Assembly: GCA_029262055.1 (NCBI GenBank)
Contig: JAJDAD010000040.1
Span: forward strand, 1-64,000
Reading direction: 5' to 3'
DNA from: Candidatus Zhuqueibacterota bacterium
GTDB lineage: Bacteria > Zhuqueibacterota > Zhuqueibacteria > Oceanimicrobiales > Oceanimicrobiaceae
Length of the DNA stretch: 64,000 bases
A program made the position numbers and the translations under genes. The notes beneath the pieces were generated by a model. That model was not told the DNA's origin and made no database searches. It was given only the letters and a program-made list of their open reading frames with translations. Below are positions 9,285 to 17,471 of the stretch, one piece after another; the stretch's first letter is position 1; each line of letters starts with the position of its first letter.

Positions 9285-10048
9285 TTCTACTGGAGCGGCT
9301 TTCCAAGGAGTTCGGAACGGTAAAGGCAGTGGATGAGATTTGCCTCGAAGTTGCACCGGGTGAGATCCTCGGCTTTCTTGGGCCAAATGGCGCCGGCAAG
9401 ACCACGACCGTGAAGATGCTGGTCGGTATCCTGAAGCCGACCCGCGGTAGTGCCGAAGTAGCAGGGTTTGATGTCGGCAAGCAGCCGGTTGAAGTGAAAA
9501 AGAGAGTTGGCTATGTGCCTGAAAGCGGGGCTCTGTTTGAATCGTTGACCGCCCGCGAATATTTGGAATTAGTGTCGGAGCTGCACCACCTCGACCGGGC
9601 TAAGACGGGCCAACGCATAGAGGAGCTGCTGCGGCTCTTCGAGCTGCACGCCGAAATGGACCAACAATTGAGCCGCTTTTCAAAGGGAATGAAGCAGAAA
9701 GTACTGTTGGCCGCTGCCCTCATTCACAACCCTGAAGTTCTGTTCCTGGACGAACCGTTGAACGGTCTGGATGCAAATGCTGCTTTGGTGGTGAAGTCGC
9801 TGCTCAGGAAATTAGCCGCACAGGGCAAGACCATTATGTTCTGTTCGCACGTTCTCGAGGTCGTCGAACGTCTCTGTACTCGTCTGGCCGTTATCGACCA
9901 CGGACGGATCATCGCGCTCGGTACGATTTCCGAAATACTCGAACAAACCTCTCAGGCATCACTGGAAAGTGCTTTTGGGTATCTAACCGACGCGCGCGAT
10001 CATGACGCATCATCAGACGAGTTTCTGGAGACGATAGCCCGATCCTAA
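9281..10048 (+). CDS. ABC transporter ATP-binding protein (ABC-2 type exporter)
   Basis: A 255-residue nucleotide-binding subunit. The Walker A motif is GPNGAGKTTT (about residue 35), the signature region reads RFSKGMKQKVLLA, and Walker B is VLFLDEPLNGLD. The H-loop appears in MFCSHVLEVVE. The sequence is closest in style to CcmA/drug-exporter type ATPases that pair with ABC-2 permeases. The start ATG overlaps the stop of the GH13-like gene, and its own stop overlaps the permease start (TAATG), so the three are translationally coupled. The substrate cannot be read from the sequence. Confidence 0.93.
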   Translation: MILLERLSKEFGTVKAVDEICLEVAPGEILGFLGPNGAGKTTTVKMLVGILKPTRGSAEVAGFDVGKQPVEVKKRVGYVPESGALFESLTAREYLELVSELHHLDRAKTGQRIEELLRLFELHAEMDQQLSRFSKGMKQKVLLAAALIHNPEVLFLDEPLNGLDANAALVVKSLLRKLAAQGKTIMFCSHVLEVVERLCTRLAVIDHGRIIALGTISEILEQTSQASLESAFGYLTDARDHDASSDEFLETIARS

Positions 10049-11679
10049 TGTTTAATCGGCTTACAGCAGCGGCGGGGCTCGATCGAACTCAGCTTGTGGC
10101 ACTGGTCCGTGCTTTTCTCAAGCGGGACCTGCGGCAAGCCTCTGTCTCCCCGGTCTTGCGCCAAAGCCGTTCCGGGGGCCGCACCCTTCTTTCTTTGGTT
10201 TTCTTCTATTTCCTTATCGGACTTAGTTTTCTTCCAACTCTCGCCGTTAGCGAGAATCTCGTTCCGTCCGTGGCACTCCTTCTGACCTATGCGATGGTAA
10301 TGGTCGGCAGCCTGATTCTGATCGAATACCACACCGTGGTTTTGTCCCCGCAGGATTATCAGGTTCTGGCGTACAGACCGCTCGCAGCAAGGACTTTTTT
10401 CTGTGCAAAAGTAGTCAATCTGGTGCTCTACCTTTCCGTCTTCACTTGCGCCCTCGCCCTGCCCTCAGTAATCCTTCTTCTGTTAGATCAGGATGTCGGC
10501 GCTGCCATCGGGTTGTTTTTGGCGACTCTGGCGGCCACTTGCGCAGTTTGTTTTCTGATTGTGCTGCTCTATGCCACGATTCTGGAGAAAGTCGATCAAA
10601 GGCGTCTTCAGAGCCTGTTGTCCTGGTTTCAAGTCATATTGGCTCTGGTGATTTACAGCGGCTTCTTTGTTATGCCCTGGATGGTGAACAACCTGGGTTT
10701 GCGGACGGAGGCCGTTAGTAACAGCAGCTGGCTGTTCTTTTATCCCCCGACCTGGTTTGCGAGCTACGTCGCCATCGCTGCCGGACAGGCATCCCTCCTG
10801 CACTGGGGACTAAGCCTGGGTTCGGTGCTTTTGGTAGCACTGCTTGCCGTGCTTGCGGTGCAAAGCATTTCGAGCAGTTTTTCTGAGAGTCTTGCCGGTC
10901 TGGCCACCAGTGAGAATTATCAGCCGAAAGAGCCTTCACGAAAAAGCAGGATTCCGCGTTTCCTGGTCCTGAGCCACGAGGAACGAGTCGTAGCCCGACT
11001 CATCTTGAAGCAATTTATGCATGATAACAAATTCAAAATGGCGGTGCTCGGTATTCTGCCACTGACGGTCTTCTATGTGCTCCTGGGGACTCAGCACGGT
11101 CCCTTGTATGACCCTTTCCGCAACCCGGTGATAGAATTTGATAACAATGGTTTTCTCTATCTTTTGATCTTTCTGTTCCCGATGATGCTGAGGACCTACG
11201 TCACGCAGAGTGACTCTCACCTGTCTTCGTGGATTTTTTATGCGCTTCCTGTTGACATCCGCAAGGTTGTGCTAGCAGAGAAGACTTTTTTGATGCTCTA
11301 TTTCGTCCTGCCCTTCCTGCTTGTTCTGACCCTGCTTTTTGTCGTGTTTTTTAAGAACCTCGAGCACGTTCTGCTGCACATGCTGGTACTCGGCCTGCTG
11401 GCTCATTTCTTCCTGCAACTGGGATTTGTGTATTCTCCGGATTTGCCTTTTTCCAGGCCGAATGTCAGAGGGCAACGCACGCGACACCTGAGCCTGTTCT
11501 TGGTTCTTATCCCATTTCTGGTCTATTTAGGCCTGCCATTGGTCTTCAAGTACATCTACACGAACTGGCCCGCTTACATCGTATTTGTCGGGGCAATCCT
11601 GCTTCTTACCCTGCTGTTGGAGCAACTTATCAAACTCCGCATCAATAATTTTATGAACAAGGCGGAGTTCATGGGATAG
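10048..11679 (+). CDS. Multi-pass ABC transporter permease
   Basis: A 543-residue integral membrane protein with about twelve hydrophobic segments, for example FFYFLIGLSFLPTLAV, FFYVLLG-type helices, and a final pair near the C terminus. It has no soluble domain of note apart from a charged loop around residues 280-320 (RKSRIPRFLVLSHEERVV). It follows the ATP-binding gene with a one-base stop/start overlap, so it is almost certainly the membrane half of that transporter. I do not recognise a named subfamily. Together with the exported GH13-like protein it may move or sense an envelope glycan, but this is inference from context only. Confidence 0.8.
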   Translation: MFNRLTAAAGLDRTQLVALVRAFLKRDLRQASVSPVLRQSRSGGRTLLSLVFFYFLIGLSFLPTLAVSENLVPSVALLLTYAMVMVGSLILIEYHTVVLSPQDYQVLAYRPLAARTFFCAKVVNLVLYLSVFTCALALPSVILLLLDQDVGAAIGLFLATLAATCAVCFLIVLLYATILEKVDQRRLQSLLSWFQVILALVIYSGFFVMPWMVNNLGLRTEAVSNSSWLFFYPPTWFASYVAIAAGQASLLHWGLSLGSVLLVALLAVLAVQSISSSFSESLAGLATSENYQPKEPSRKSRIPRFLVLSHEERVVARLILKQFMHDNKFKMAVLGILPLTVFYVLLGTQHGPLYDPFRNPVIEFDNNGFLYLLIFLFPMMLRTYVTQSDSHLSSWIFYALPVDIRKVVLAEKTFLMLYFVLPFLLVLTLLFVVFFKNLEHVLLHMLVLGLLAHFFLQLGFVYSPDLPFSRPNVRGQRTRHLSLFLVLIPFLVYLGLPLVFKYIYTNWPAYIVFVGAILLLTLLLEQLIKLRINNFMNKAEFMG

Positions 11680-11889
11680 GATCCTGCACGGACTTATTGC
11701 CTTTGCAAGCCCCTCTTTTTTCTCTTTTTATACCACTTGTGCCCGCAAAAAATGTCCTCGCCAAATATCCTGTTTTGGCGGTACATGTTCAGAGTAAGCT
11801 CAATTAGGCTCGTGCAGGAGCATATGCTTGCCTGCAGTTTTCTACCTGATTCCAAACGAACCGTTTACCAACGTAAGGTCCGTAGCACT

Positions 11890-12951
11890 ATGAGGCATTT
11901 CTGTCTTATTCTGTTCCTGGTTGTCCAGGCTGTCAGCCTGCTTCCTGTCACTGATGGCATTGCACAAAGCGGGTCAGGGGAGTACTCACTGACCGTTCTT
12001 AACCTGCGCGTGAGCCGCAATACGCTCAGTTATTCTGATGCACGCAAGATCTCTAATCAGCTAAACGACGAGTTAGGCCGTGAAAGTATGTTTTACACGA
12101 TGTCACACTCGGAGATGGAGCGCGGCCTGTTGTCGCGCCGGCGAGATCCGGCCATTGGCTGTGCTACGCTCAGTTGTGCGGTTGAGAATGGCAAACTGCT
12201 CGGTTCGCAATTAGTTGTTTATGGGACTGTCTTGCAAACAGGGCGGGGCATAACCATCGAAACTCATCTCGTGCACGTCGGCAGCCACGAGGTTGTGAAA
12301 TCGTTTTCGGACAACATTTCTGCGGATCTTGGCGTCCTTAACCCAGAGATAGCGACTTATGTCCGCAGGTTCCTGGGTCTGCCGGACATTGTGGCAGCAC
12401 GCCCGCGTGCTGTTCCCAGAGTCAGGCGTGAAGCGCCGCCCCAAAGACCGGTGCGGACGGCGCCGGTAACCAGTCCCGAGTCACGGCCAAGCACGCGTGA
12501 ACCGCAAAAGCCCTATATAGCACCCGAACCGTTCGCGCCAGCCGAACGCTTGCTGGAAGATGCAGCGCAGCAGGCAGCCCTGGCGGATGATGCCAGGCTC
12601 GCGGAAATACAAAAGAAGCTGCTGCAGGACGAAGGAGAGGCGGCGCAAGTTACGGAAACAGATCCGGAGCAACGTGCCACGGATGATGCGGAGCCTTTTG
12701 AGTTGTGGCCGGCTGAACTCTCGAATCATGAGCAGGTCGAGGTAGCGGAACCGCCAGAGGATGACACGCTTGTAGTGCAGGATGCGAGCACGGGCTTCAA
12801 GTGGGGCTACCTCGGTTTAGGGGTCCTGGTCGCCGGCGGCGTCGGGGCCGGGCTTTTGCTGGCCCAGGACAGCGATTCGGGCGGAGATGTCGGTGGTGGG
12901 CCGCCCCCGCCGGTTCTGGGCGATTTACCCGGGCCTCCCAAGTTTCCTTAG
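11890..12951 (+). CDS. Exported CsgG-like/DUF2380-like protein with Pro-rich region and C-terminal helix
   Basis: I start this protein at the ATG at 11890 (353 residues), because it gives a clean signal peptide (LILFLVVQAVSLLP, cleavage near GIAQS). The longer reading frame back to 11737 has no such feature. Residues about 25-155 look like the alpha/beta domain found in CsgG/FlgO-like proteins: TVLNLRV, then GCATLSCAVENGKLLGSQLVVYGTV (shown in parts: GCATLSC and LVVYGTV). Two cysteines (GCATLSC) sit close together. The middle is rich in Pro, Arg, Glu and Ala, and a glycine-rich hydrophobic segment near the C terminus (GYLGLGVLVAGGVGAGLLL) may span a membrane. The protein ends in a Pro/Gly tail. 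It lies 67 bp before the large sorting-domain protein. Confidence 0.65.
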   Translation: MRHFCLILFLVVQAVSLLPVTDGIAQSGSGEYSLTVLNLRVSRNTLSYSDARKISNQLNDELGRESMFYTMSHSEMERGLLSRRRDPAIGCATLSCAVENGKLLGSQLVVYGTVLQTGRGITIETHLVHVGSHEVVKSFSDNISADLGVLNPEIATYVRRFLGLPDIVAARPRAVPRVRREAPPQRPVRTAPVTSPESRPSTREPQKPYIAPEPFAPAERLLEDAAQQAALADDARLAEIQKKLLQDEGEAAQVTETDPEQRATDDAEPFELWPAELSNHEQVEVAEPPEDDTLVVQDASTGFKWGYLGLGVLVAGGVGAGLLLAQDSDSGGDVGGGPPPPVLGDLPGPPKFP

Positions 12952-13018
12952 AGTCGGTTTCTAACTAAACAGGCAGATTATTCAATTTCCATATAGAAGT
13001 CTTCATGAGGCGAGTTTT

Positions 13019-16000
13019 ATGAAACGCTTGAAGTGGTTATTAATGCTAGCCTGTGTTGTTGCAGGTGTGAGCGGGGTTGCGGCACAGGGCAGGCCCAAGC
13101 TAAAAAGCATCAAGGTGTTTAACAGTGACGGCATTCGCGTGGATACAACCGGTGCCGGGCAGATAACGGTACAACTGAAATTCGACCGGCAAATGAATCC
13201 CGGCGTTAATCCGGACGTTAGACTCGGTCTCGCGCCGCCTTATGAATTTACTTTCTCGATTGTGGATGGCTGGGTGGTTGGCGACACGCTCTGGCAGGGA
13301 ACCCTGAATGTGAATGAGGACATTCCCCCTGCAGACGATGGCGAGTATATTTTTCAAATAAGTGAGGCGGAAGATGTCTCCGGGACGAAAATGGACCCGA
13401 CGCTTAGCACCGCGCTTGGGACATCCCTGTTTATCTGTCGTGCCGGCCTGTTGGAGTTGTCGGAATCAAGTCTTGACTTTGGACGCATCCGGCTCGGCAG
13501 CGCGACGACTCTGCCGCTGACCATCCGCAACAGCAGTTGTGCCGATCTTGTTATTTCGAATATCATTTTGCCTGAACCGTTTTCATTATTTCAGGTACAG
13601 CGGACATTTACAGTGGGACCAGACCGCGAGAAGATAATTCAGGTGCAGTTTCGTCCAACGCAAAGGGTCGACTTTTCCGGCACGGCGACGATCTTCAGCA
13701 ACAGCAGAACTCAGGGAGAACACATCGTGACGCTAAGCGGGGGCGGTTCGGGACCGCAAATCCAACTGTCTCCTGCGACCAGCCTCGACTTTGGACGGAT
13801 CGAGACGGGCGAAAGCAGCTTGAAAAGCATCCTGGTTAAGAACGTAGCTGCAGTGAACCCCGAGAACAGCGACACCTTAAGAGTCAATAACATCCTGACC
13901 ACGAATCCCGATTTTCGTGTTTTAACCCGCCGTTTTGTCATCCCCCCGAACGAGACCAGGCTCGTTGACGTTGTTTTTGAGCCTAGACAACAGCGTAGCT
14001 ATACGGAGTTCATTACTTTCGGAAGCGATGACCTGATCCGGCCGGTTGCGCGCGTGAGCCTCCGGGCCGATGCCCGCGATGAGATCCCGCCTGCTTTGAG
14101 TAACTTGACGCCCACCTGGTCTGGGGTGGACGGCTTTACCGGCGCTGAAGATCTAAGTGTCTGCTGGGATGAGCCCGGGCCGGAGAGCGACATTAACCGG
14201 CTGTGGTGGAAATTCACTCCAACGCCAATTCCGCCACAGAGTCCCGAGGATACAACTTTCGCGGGAGGCTTGCAGAACATCGCTGCCGGCACGACTTGCG
14301 CGGACCTGCCTCTTGCAGGGAAATTAACCAGCGGCCTTTGGTATTGTTATATCTGGTTCGAGAACAGTCGCGGGGGTTCCGGCTATCAGCGGGCGGTTGC
14401 CCTCAGTTTCGTTTATGACCTCGATGCTCCGGGAATACCGGCGGTGCTCGAGCGCTCTATTCCGGCAGAGGTTGCCTTTGGCTTTGGTGAGACGTTTTCT
14501 CTGACGCTGGAAGTGCCAGTTGATGCCGAACGTGGGGTAAGGGATGCTGCGGATGTTCGTTGGAAATTCCGGTCACAGCCTGTAAGCGCTGACGACTACA
14601 GCAGCCGACTTGTCTTTACCACAACCGAACAAACATCGCGTCTGCTGGAAATACCGTTCGAGTCTGCCAGTCTGGCAGGAGCTGATTCGCTTTACATTTG
14701 GATGGCGGATTCAGCCGGCAACGTCGACGAAAACAACACCGTAGTCGTGCCCTATCATTTTTTGCCTGTGTCGAACCTGATGCCAACCTGGCCGGGGTTT
14801 GACGGGTACACGGGATCCCCGGATCTGCAAATATGCTGGGAAAGTCCTGCCGCCGACAATGGCATTGCCGAACTTTGGTGGAAGTTTTCGCGCCGCCCGG
14901 TTCCGCCGACAAGCCCGAGCGACACGACCAGCGCAGGCGGTTTTCAGGCTATTGCCGACGACGCAACGTGCGCGAGCTTGCCGCTACTGGATCGGCTGAG
15001 CAGCGGGCTTTGGTACTGTTACGTCTGGGGTGTGGACCGGTCGGGGAATTCCGGTTACGAGGGAGCAATCCAGACCAGTTTCGTTTATGACGTAAGTGCG
15101 CCGCGTACACCTGTTCTGCAGAGCCGCTCTATTCCCGCGCTGCAATGGTTTGGGCGCGGACGGACATTCTCGCTGACGTTGCAGATACCCACGGATGCAA
15201 CGCGTGGCATAAGGGACATTCTTGAGGCCAGGTGGAAATTCAAAGCACCGCCCGAAAATGCGGAGGATTATGCCGGCAAGTTGGTTTTCAACGACAATAG
15301 TGAGAGCACCAAACTGCTGAACATCGCATTTGATTCGGATGAGTTGGCCGGCGATGATTCACTCTATGTCTGGCTGGCGGATTCGGCGGGCAACTCGGAT
15401 AGTGACAATGCGGCCGTGTTTCGCTATCGCTATGACACAGAACCGCCGGAGATCCAGAGACTGCACGCGACCGGTTTTGACATCGCGAATCTCGGGACGA
15501 CATTTAAAGATACTATCGTGATCAACGACCTGTCCGGCGTTGACACGGCCTGGGTACAATATCGTTTCGGCGGCGCCACGGCGGAAGAGCCGCCGCGACC
15601 TTTGACACGGATCGCCGGGACAAGCCGCTTTCTACTCGATATTCCGGGGGACGGCGTCACCAAGCGTGGTCTGGAGTACCAGGTCACCGCCAGGGATCTG
15701 GCGGACAATAGCGCGTTGGGCCCGGTTTCCAATGAAGGGTGCGCGGCGGGCGGAACGTGGGTCCCCATCCGGACACGGGTTCGCGGTGCCGGCGACTTTC
15801 GGGTCGATGCCGACGGTCGTCCGGTTGCACTGATTGCCGGTGAGGATTCCAGCAGCTACCAGCTTTTCTCTGTGCCGTACGATCTGGACAGGAACGATGT
15901 CCTGTTTGTCCTCGGGGACGATTTGGGCATTTATAACATAAAGCAGTGGCGCATGTTTGATTACGACACGAGAATGCCGGAAGGGCAGCGGTATCTCGAG

Positions 16001-17155
16001 GGAGTGGATGCAAGGCCTTTCGTGCCCGGCCGTTCCTATTTTATCCTGACCAGACAAGAGGATATCATCGTGGACAGCGGATCCGGTATTTCGCGACGGA
16101 CTGTTTGTAAGGACACCATTCGGGTCCACGAAGGGTGGAACCTGATCGCTTCTCCTTTCAATTTTCCGGTGGATCGTGCGGCTCTCTCTTTGGTAAACTC
16201 AAACACGGTCTTGTCGCTGCGTTCTTACGAACGCGGCTGGGATATCGTCGATGTAATGGACCCCTGGAAGGGGTACGCGCTGTTTGTGACGGGCAGCGCC
16301 GGCAACCAGGCAAGTGATAATGGGATATACCTTGTCATCGATCCCGTCGCGGCCGCCGGTCGTGTTTCAAAGAGAACGCTACCTTCCATGCGGCACGAAT
16401 CCGGTGAATGGAGCGTGCAGATTTCGGGATTGGCCGGGAATCTGCACGATTCGGACAATTGGGCTGGCGTACGCGTTGCGGCAACGTCCGGGTATGATGA
16501 ATCGGAACTCGCCGAACCGCCCGTGGTCGGTTCATTCCTGAAGATATCTTTCCCGCATCCCGAGTGGCGCCTGCCCGCTGCGGAGTTTAGCTCAGATTAT
16601 CGCGAAGCGGGGACTGACAATATCTGGCAGTTCACTGTTGCAAGCAATCTGTCAAATTCGGAAGTGAGCCTGCAATTTGATTTTCTTGGAGAATTCCCGG
16701 ATCAGGACGAAGTGTTTCTGGTCGACACGGATTTACGCCGATCGCAAGATTTGCGAACTTCTCCACGCTACACTTTCGCCACTGGGCAAGCCGGTATTCG
16801 GAAAGAATTTAAACTGATGGTCGGCAGCGAAGTATTTGTGACGGCCGAAGCAGGAGATGTGGGGTTGATGCCACAGAACTTTGAGTTGCTTGCCAATTAC
16901 CCGAATCCCTTCAATCCGGAAACCACCATTCGGTACAATCTCTCGGGGCCAGGTCGGGCGCGGCTAGATGTGTTCGATTTGTTGGGCAGACATGTTGTAA
17001 CCCTGTTTGACGAAGCAAACCACGCCGCCGGGTTTCACCAGGTGCGCTGGAATGGCCGTGATACGCGGGACCGAGCAGCATCCAGCGGCGTCTATTTGTA
17101 CAGACTGACGACCCCGAAGCAGAGTGCCGTCCGGAAAATGATCCTTCTCAAGTAA
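13019..17155 (+). CDS. Giant cell-surface protein with ASH-type domains and C-terminal sorting domain
   Basis: A 1378-residue exported protein. The signal peptide ends near VAAQG (residue 23). Residues about 145-350 hold two choice-of-anchor-D/ASH-like beta domains, each with an LDFGRI motif followed by V(Q/D)V-F(R/E)P. Residues about 360-807 are two copies of a 224-residue unit (see the repeat feature). After further beta-rich sequence, the last 90 residues are a C-terminal sorting domain: NYPNPFNPETTIRY, then GRHVVTLFDE, HQVRWNGRD and SSGVYLYRL. In the FCB group such domains direct proteins to the surface through type IX-like secretion; no secretion gene is in this window. GAGGCGAG precedes the ATG. 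The ligand or role is unknown. Confidence 0.88.
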   Translation: MKRLKWLLMLACVVAGVSGVAAQGRPKLKSIKVFNSDGIRVDTTGAGQITVQLKFDRQMNPGVNPDVRLGLAPPYEFTFSIVDGWVVGDTLWQGTLNVNEDIPPADDGEYIFQISEAEDVSGTKMDPTLSTALGTSLFICRAGLLELSESSLDFGRIRLGSATTLPLTIRNSSCADLVISNIILPEPFSLFQVQRTFTVGPDREKIIQVQFRPTQRVDFSGTATIFSNSRTQGEHIVTLSGGGSGPQIQLSPATSLDFGRIETGESSLKSILVKNVAAVNPENSDTLRVNNILTTNPDFRVLTRRFVIPPNETRLVDVVFEPRQQRSYTEFITFGSDDLIRPVARVSLRADARDEIPPALSNLTPTWSGVDGFTGAEDLSVCWDEPGPESDINRLWWKFTPTPIPPQSPEDTTFAGGLQNIAAGTTCADLPLAGKLTSGLWYCYIWFENSRGGSGYQRAVALSFVYDLDAPGIPAVLERSIPAEVAFGFGETFSLTLEVPVDAERGVRDAADVRWKFRSQPVSADDYSSRLVFTTTEQTSRLLEIPFESASLAGADSLYIWMADSAGNVDENNTVVVPYHFLPVSNLMPTWPGFDGYTGSPDLQICWESPAADNGIAELWWKFSRRPVPPTSPSDTTSAGGFQAIADDATCASLPLLDRLSSGLWYCYVWGVDRSGNSGYEGAIQTSFVYDVSAPRTPVLQSRSIPALQWFGRGRTFSLTLQIPTDATRGIRDILEARWKFKAPPENAEDYAGKLVFNDNSESTKLLNIAFDSDELAGDDSLYVWLADSAGNSDSDNAAVFRYRYDTEPPEIQRLHATGFDIANLGTTFKDTIVINDLSGVDTAWVQYRFGGATAEEPPRPLTRIAGTSRFLLDIPGDGVTKRGLEYQVTARDLADNSALGPVSNEGCAAGGTWVPIRTRVRGAGDFRVDADGRPVALIAGEDSSSYQLFSVPYDLDRNDVLFVLGDDLGIYNIKQWRMFDYDTRMPEGQRYLEGVDARPFVPGRSYFILTRQEDIIVDSGSGISRRTVCKDTIRVHEGWNLIASPFNFPVDRAALSLVNSNTVLSLRSYERGWDIVDVMDPWKGYALFVTGSAGNQASDNGIYLVIDPVAAAGRVSKRTLPSMRHESGEWSVQISGLAGNLHDSDNWAGVRVAATSGYDESELAEPPVVGSFLKISFPHPEWRLPAAEFSSDYREAGTDNIWQFTVASNLSNSEVSLQFDFLGEFPDQDEVFLVDTDLRRSQDLRTSPRYTFATGQAGIRKEFKLMVGSEVFVTAEAGDVGLMPQNFELLANYPNPFNPETTIRYNLSGPGRARLDVFDLLGRHVVTLFDEANHAAGFHQVRWNGRDTRDRAASSGVYLYRLTTPKQSAVRKMILLK
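14096..15439 (+). repeat. Two tandem 224-residue repeats inside the sorting-domain protein
   Basis: Unit 1 starts at residue 360 (LSNLTPTWSGVDGFTG) and unit 2 at residue 584 (VSNLMPTWPGFDGYTG), exactly 672 bases later. Matching landmarks in both are LWWKF, TCA(D/S)LPL, SGLWYCY(I/V)W, (A/R)SIPA, FSLTL, (R/L)WKF-type strands, and DSLY(I/V)W(M/L)ADSAGN. Each unit appears to hold two beta domains. The copies have diverged clearly at protein level, so the duplication is old. Confidence 0.85.
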
Positions 17156-17471
17156 CTCCCCTCGACTTTGTCGGCGCTAATCGAGCCCGGCTCTTCCCGG
17201 TTGCATGTTAAGATCGTGTATGGACTGATCGGCCTGCGTTAACCTGTTACCCTGTCTTCCTTCCTTTGTTTTGCGTAATATCCGTCCTAGTGAGTAGTAT
17301 ATTTATGCAAGGTTTTAAAATTGTGTAATTTCTTATCGGTTTACGCAAAATTCTCTTGATTTTGATGCAACTGAAGTGTAAAATCTTCCTCATTTGTATT
17401 ATGTGACGGATTTATTGTTCTTTTAGGTTATTGCGTTGTAATTGGCTTTTCGATGAAACATGGAGGTTACC
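17156..17471. other. 316-bp intergenic region before the subtilisin-like gene
   Basis: An AT-rich spacer. It contains a 10-base inverted repeat with distant arms (TTTTGCGTAA at 17269-17278, TTACGCAAAA at 17341-17350) and a sigma70-like promoter (separate entry). I see no small gene in it. Confidence 0.5.
17356..17384 (+). promoter_or_regulatory. Putative sigma70-type promoter for the S8 peptidase gene
   Basis: TTGATT at 17356-17361 and TAAAAT at 17379-17384 are separated by 17 bases. This is the expected geometry, about 90 bases before the start codon. The call rests on sequence match alone. Confidence 0.4.

Noticed and set aside
8526-9386. 286-codon minus-strand frame opposite the GH13-like gene
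   Set aside because: It is antisense to an intact, coupled ORF. No motif or ribosome-binding site supports it.
11759-11780. Hairpin CGCCAAA / TTTGGCG before the CsgG-like gene
   Set aside because: The stem is only seven bases and has no U-run; it could be chance.
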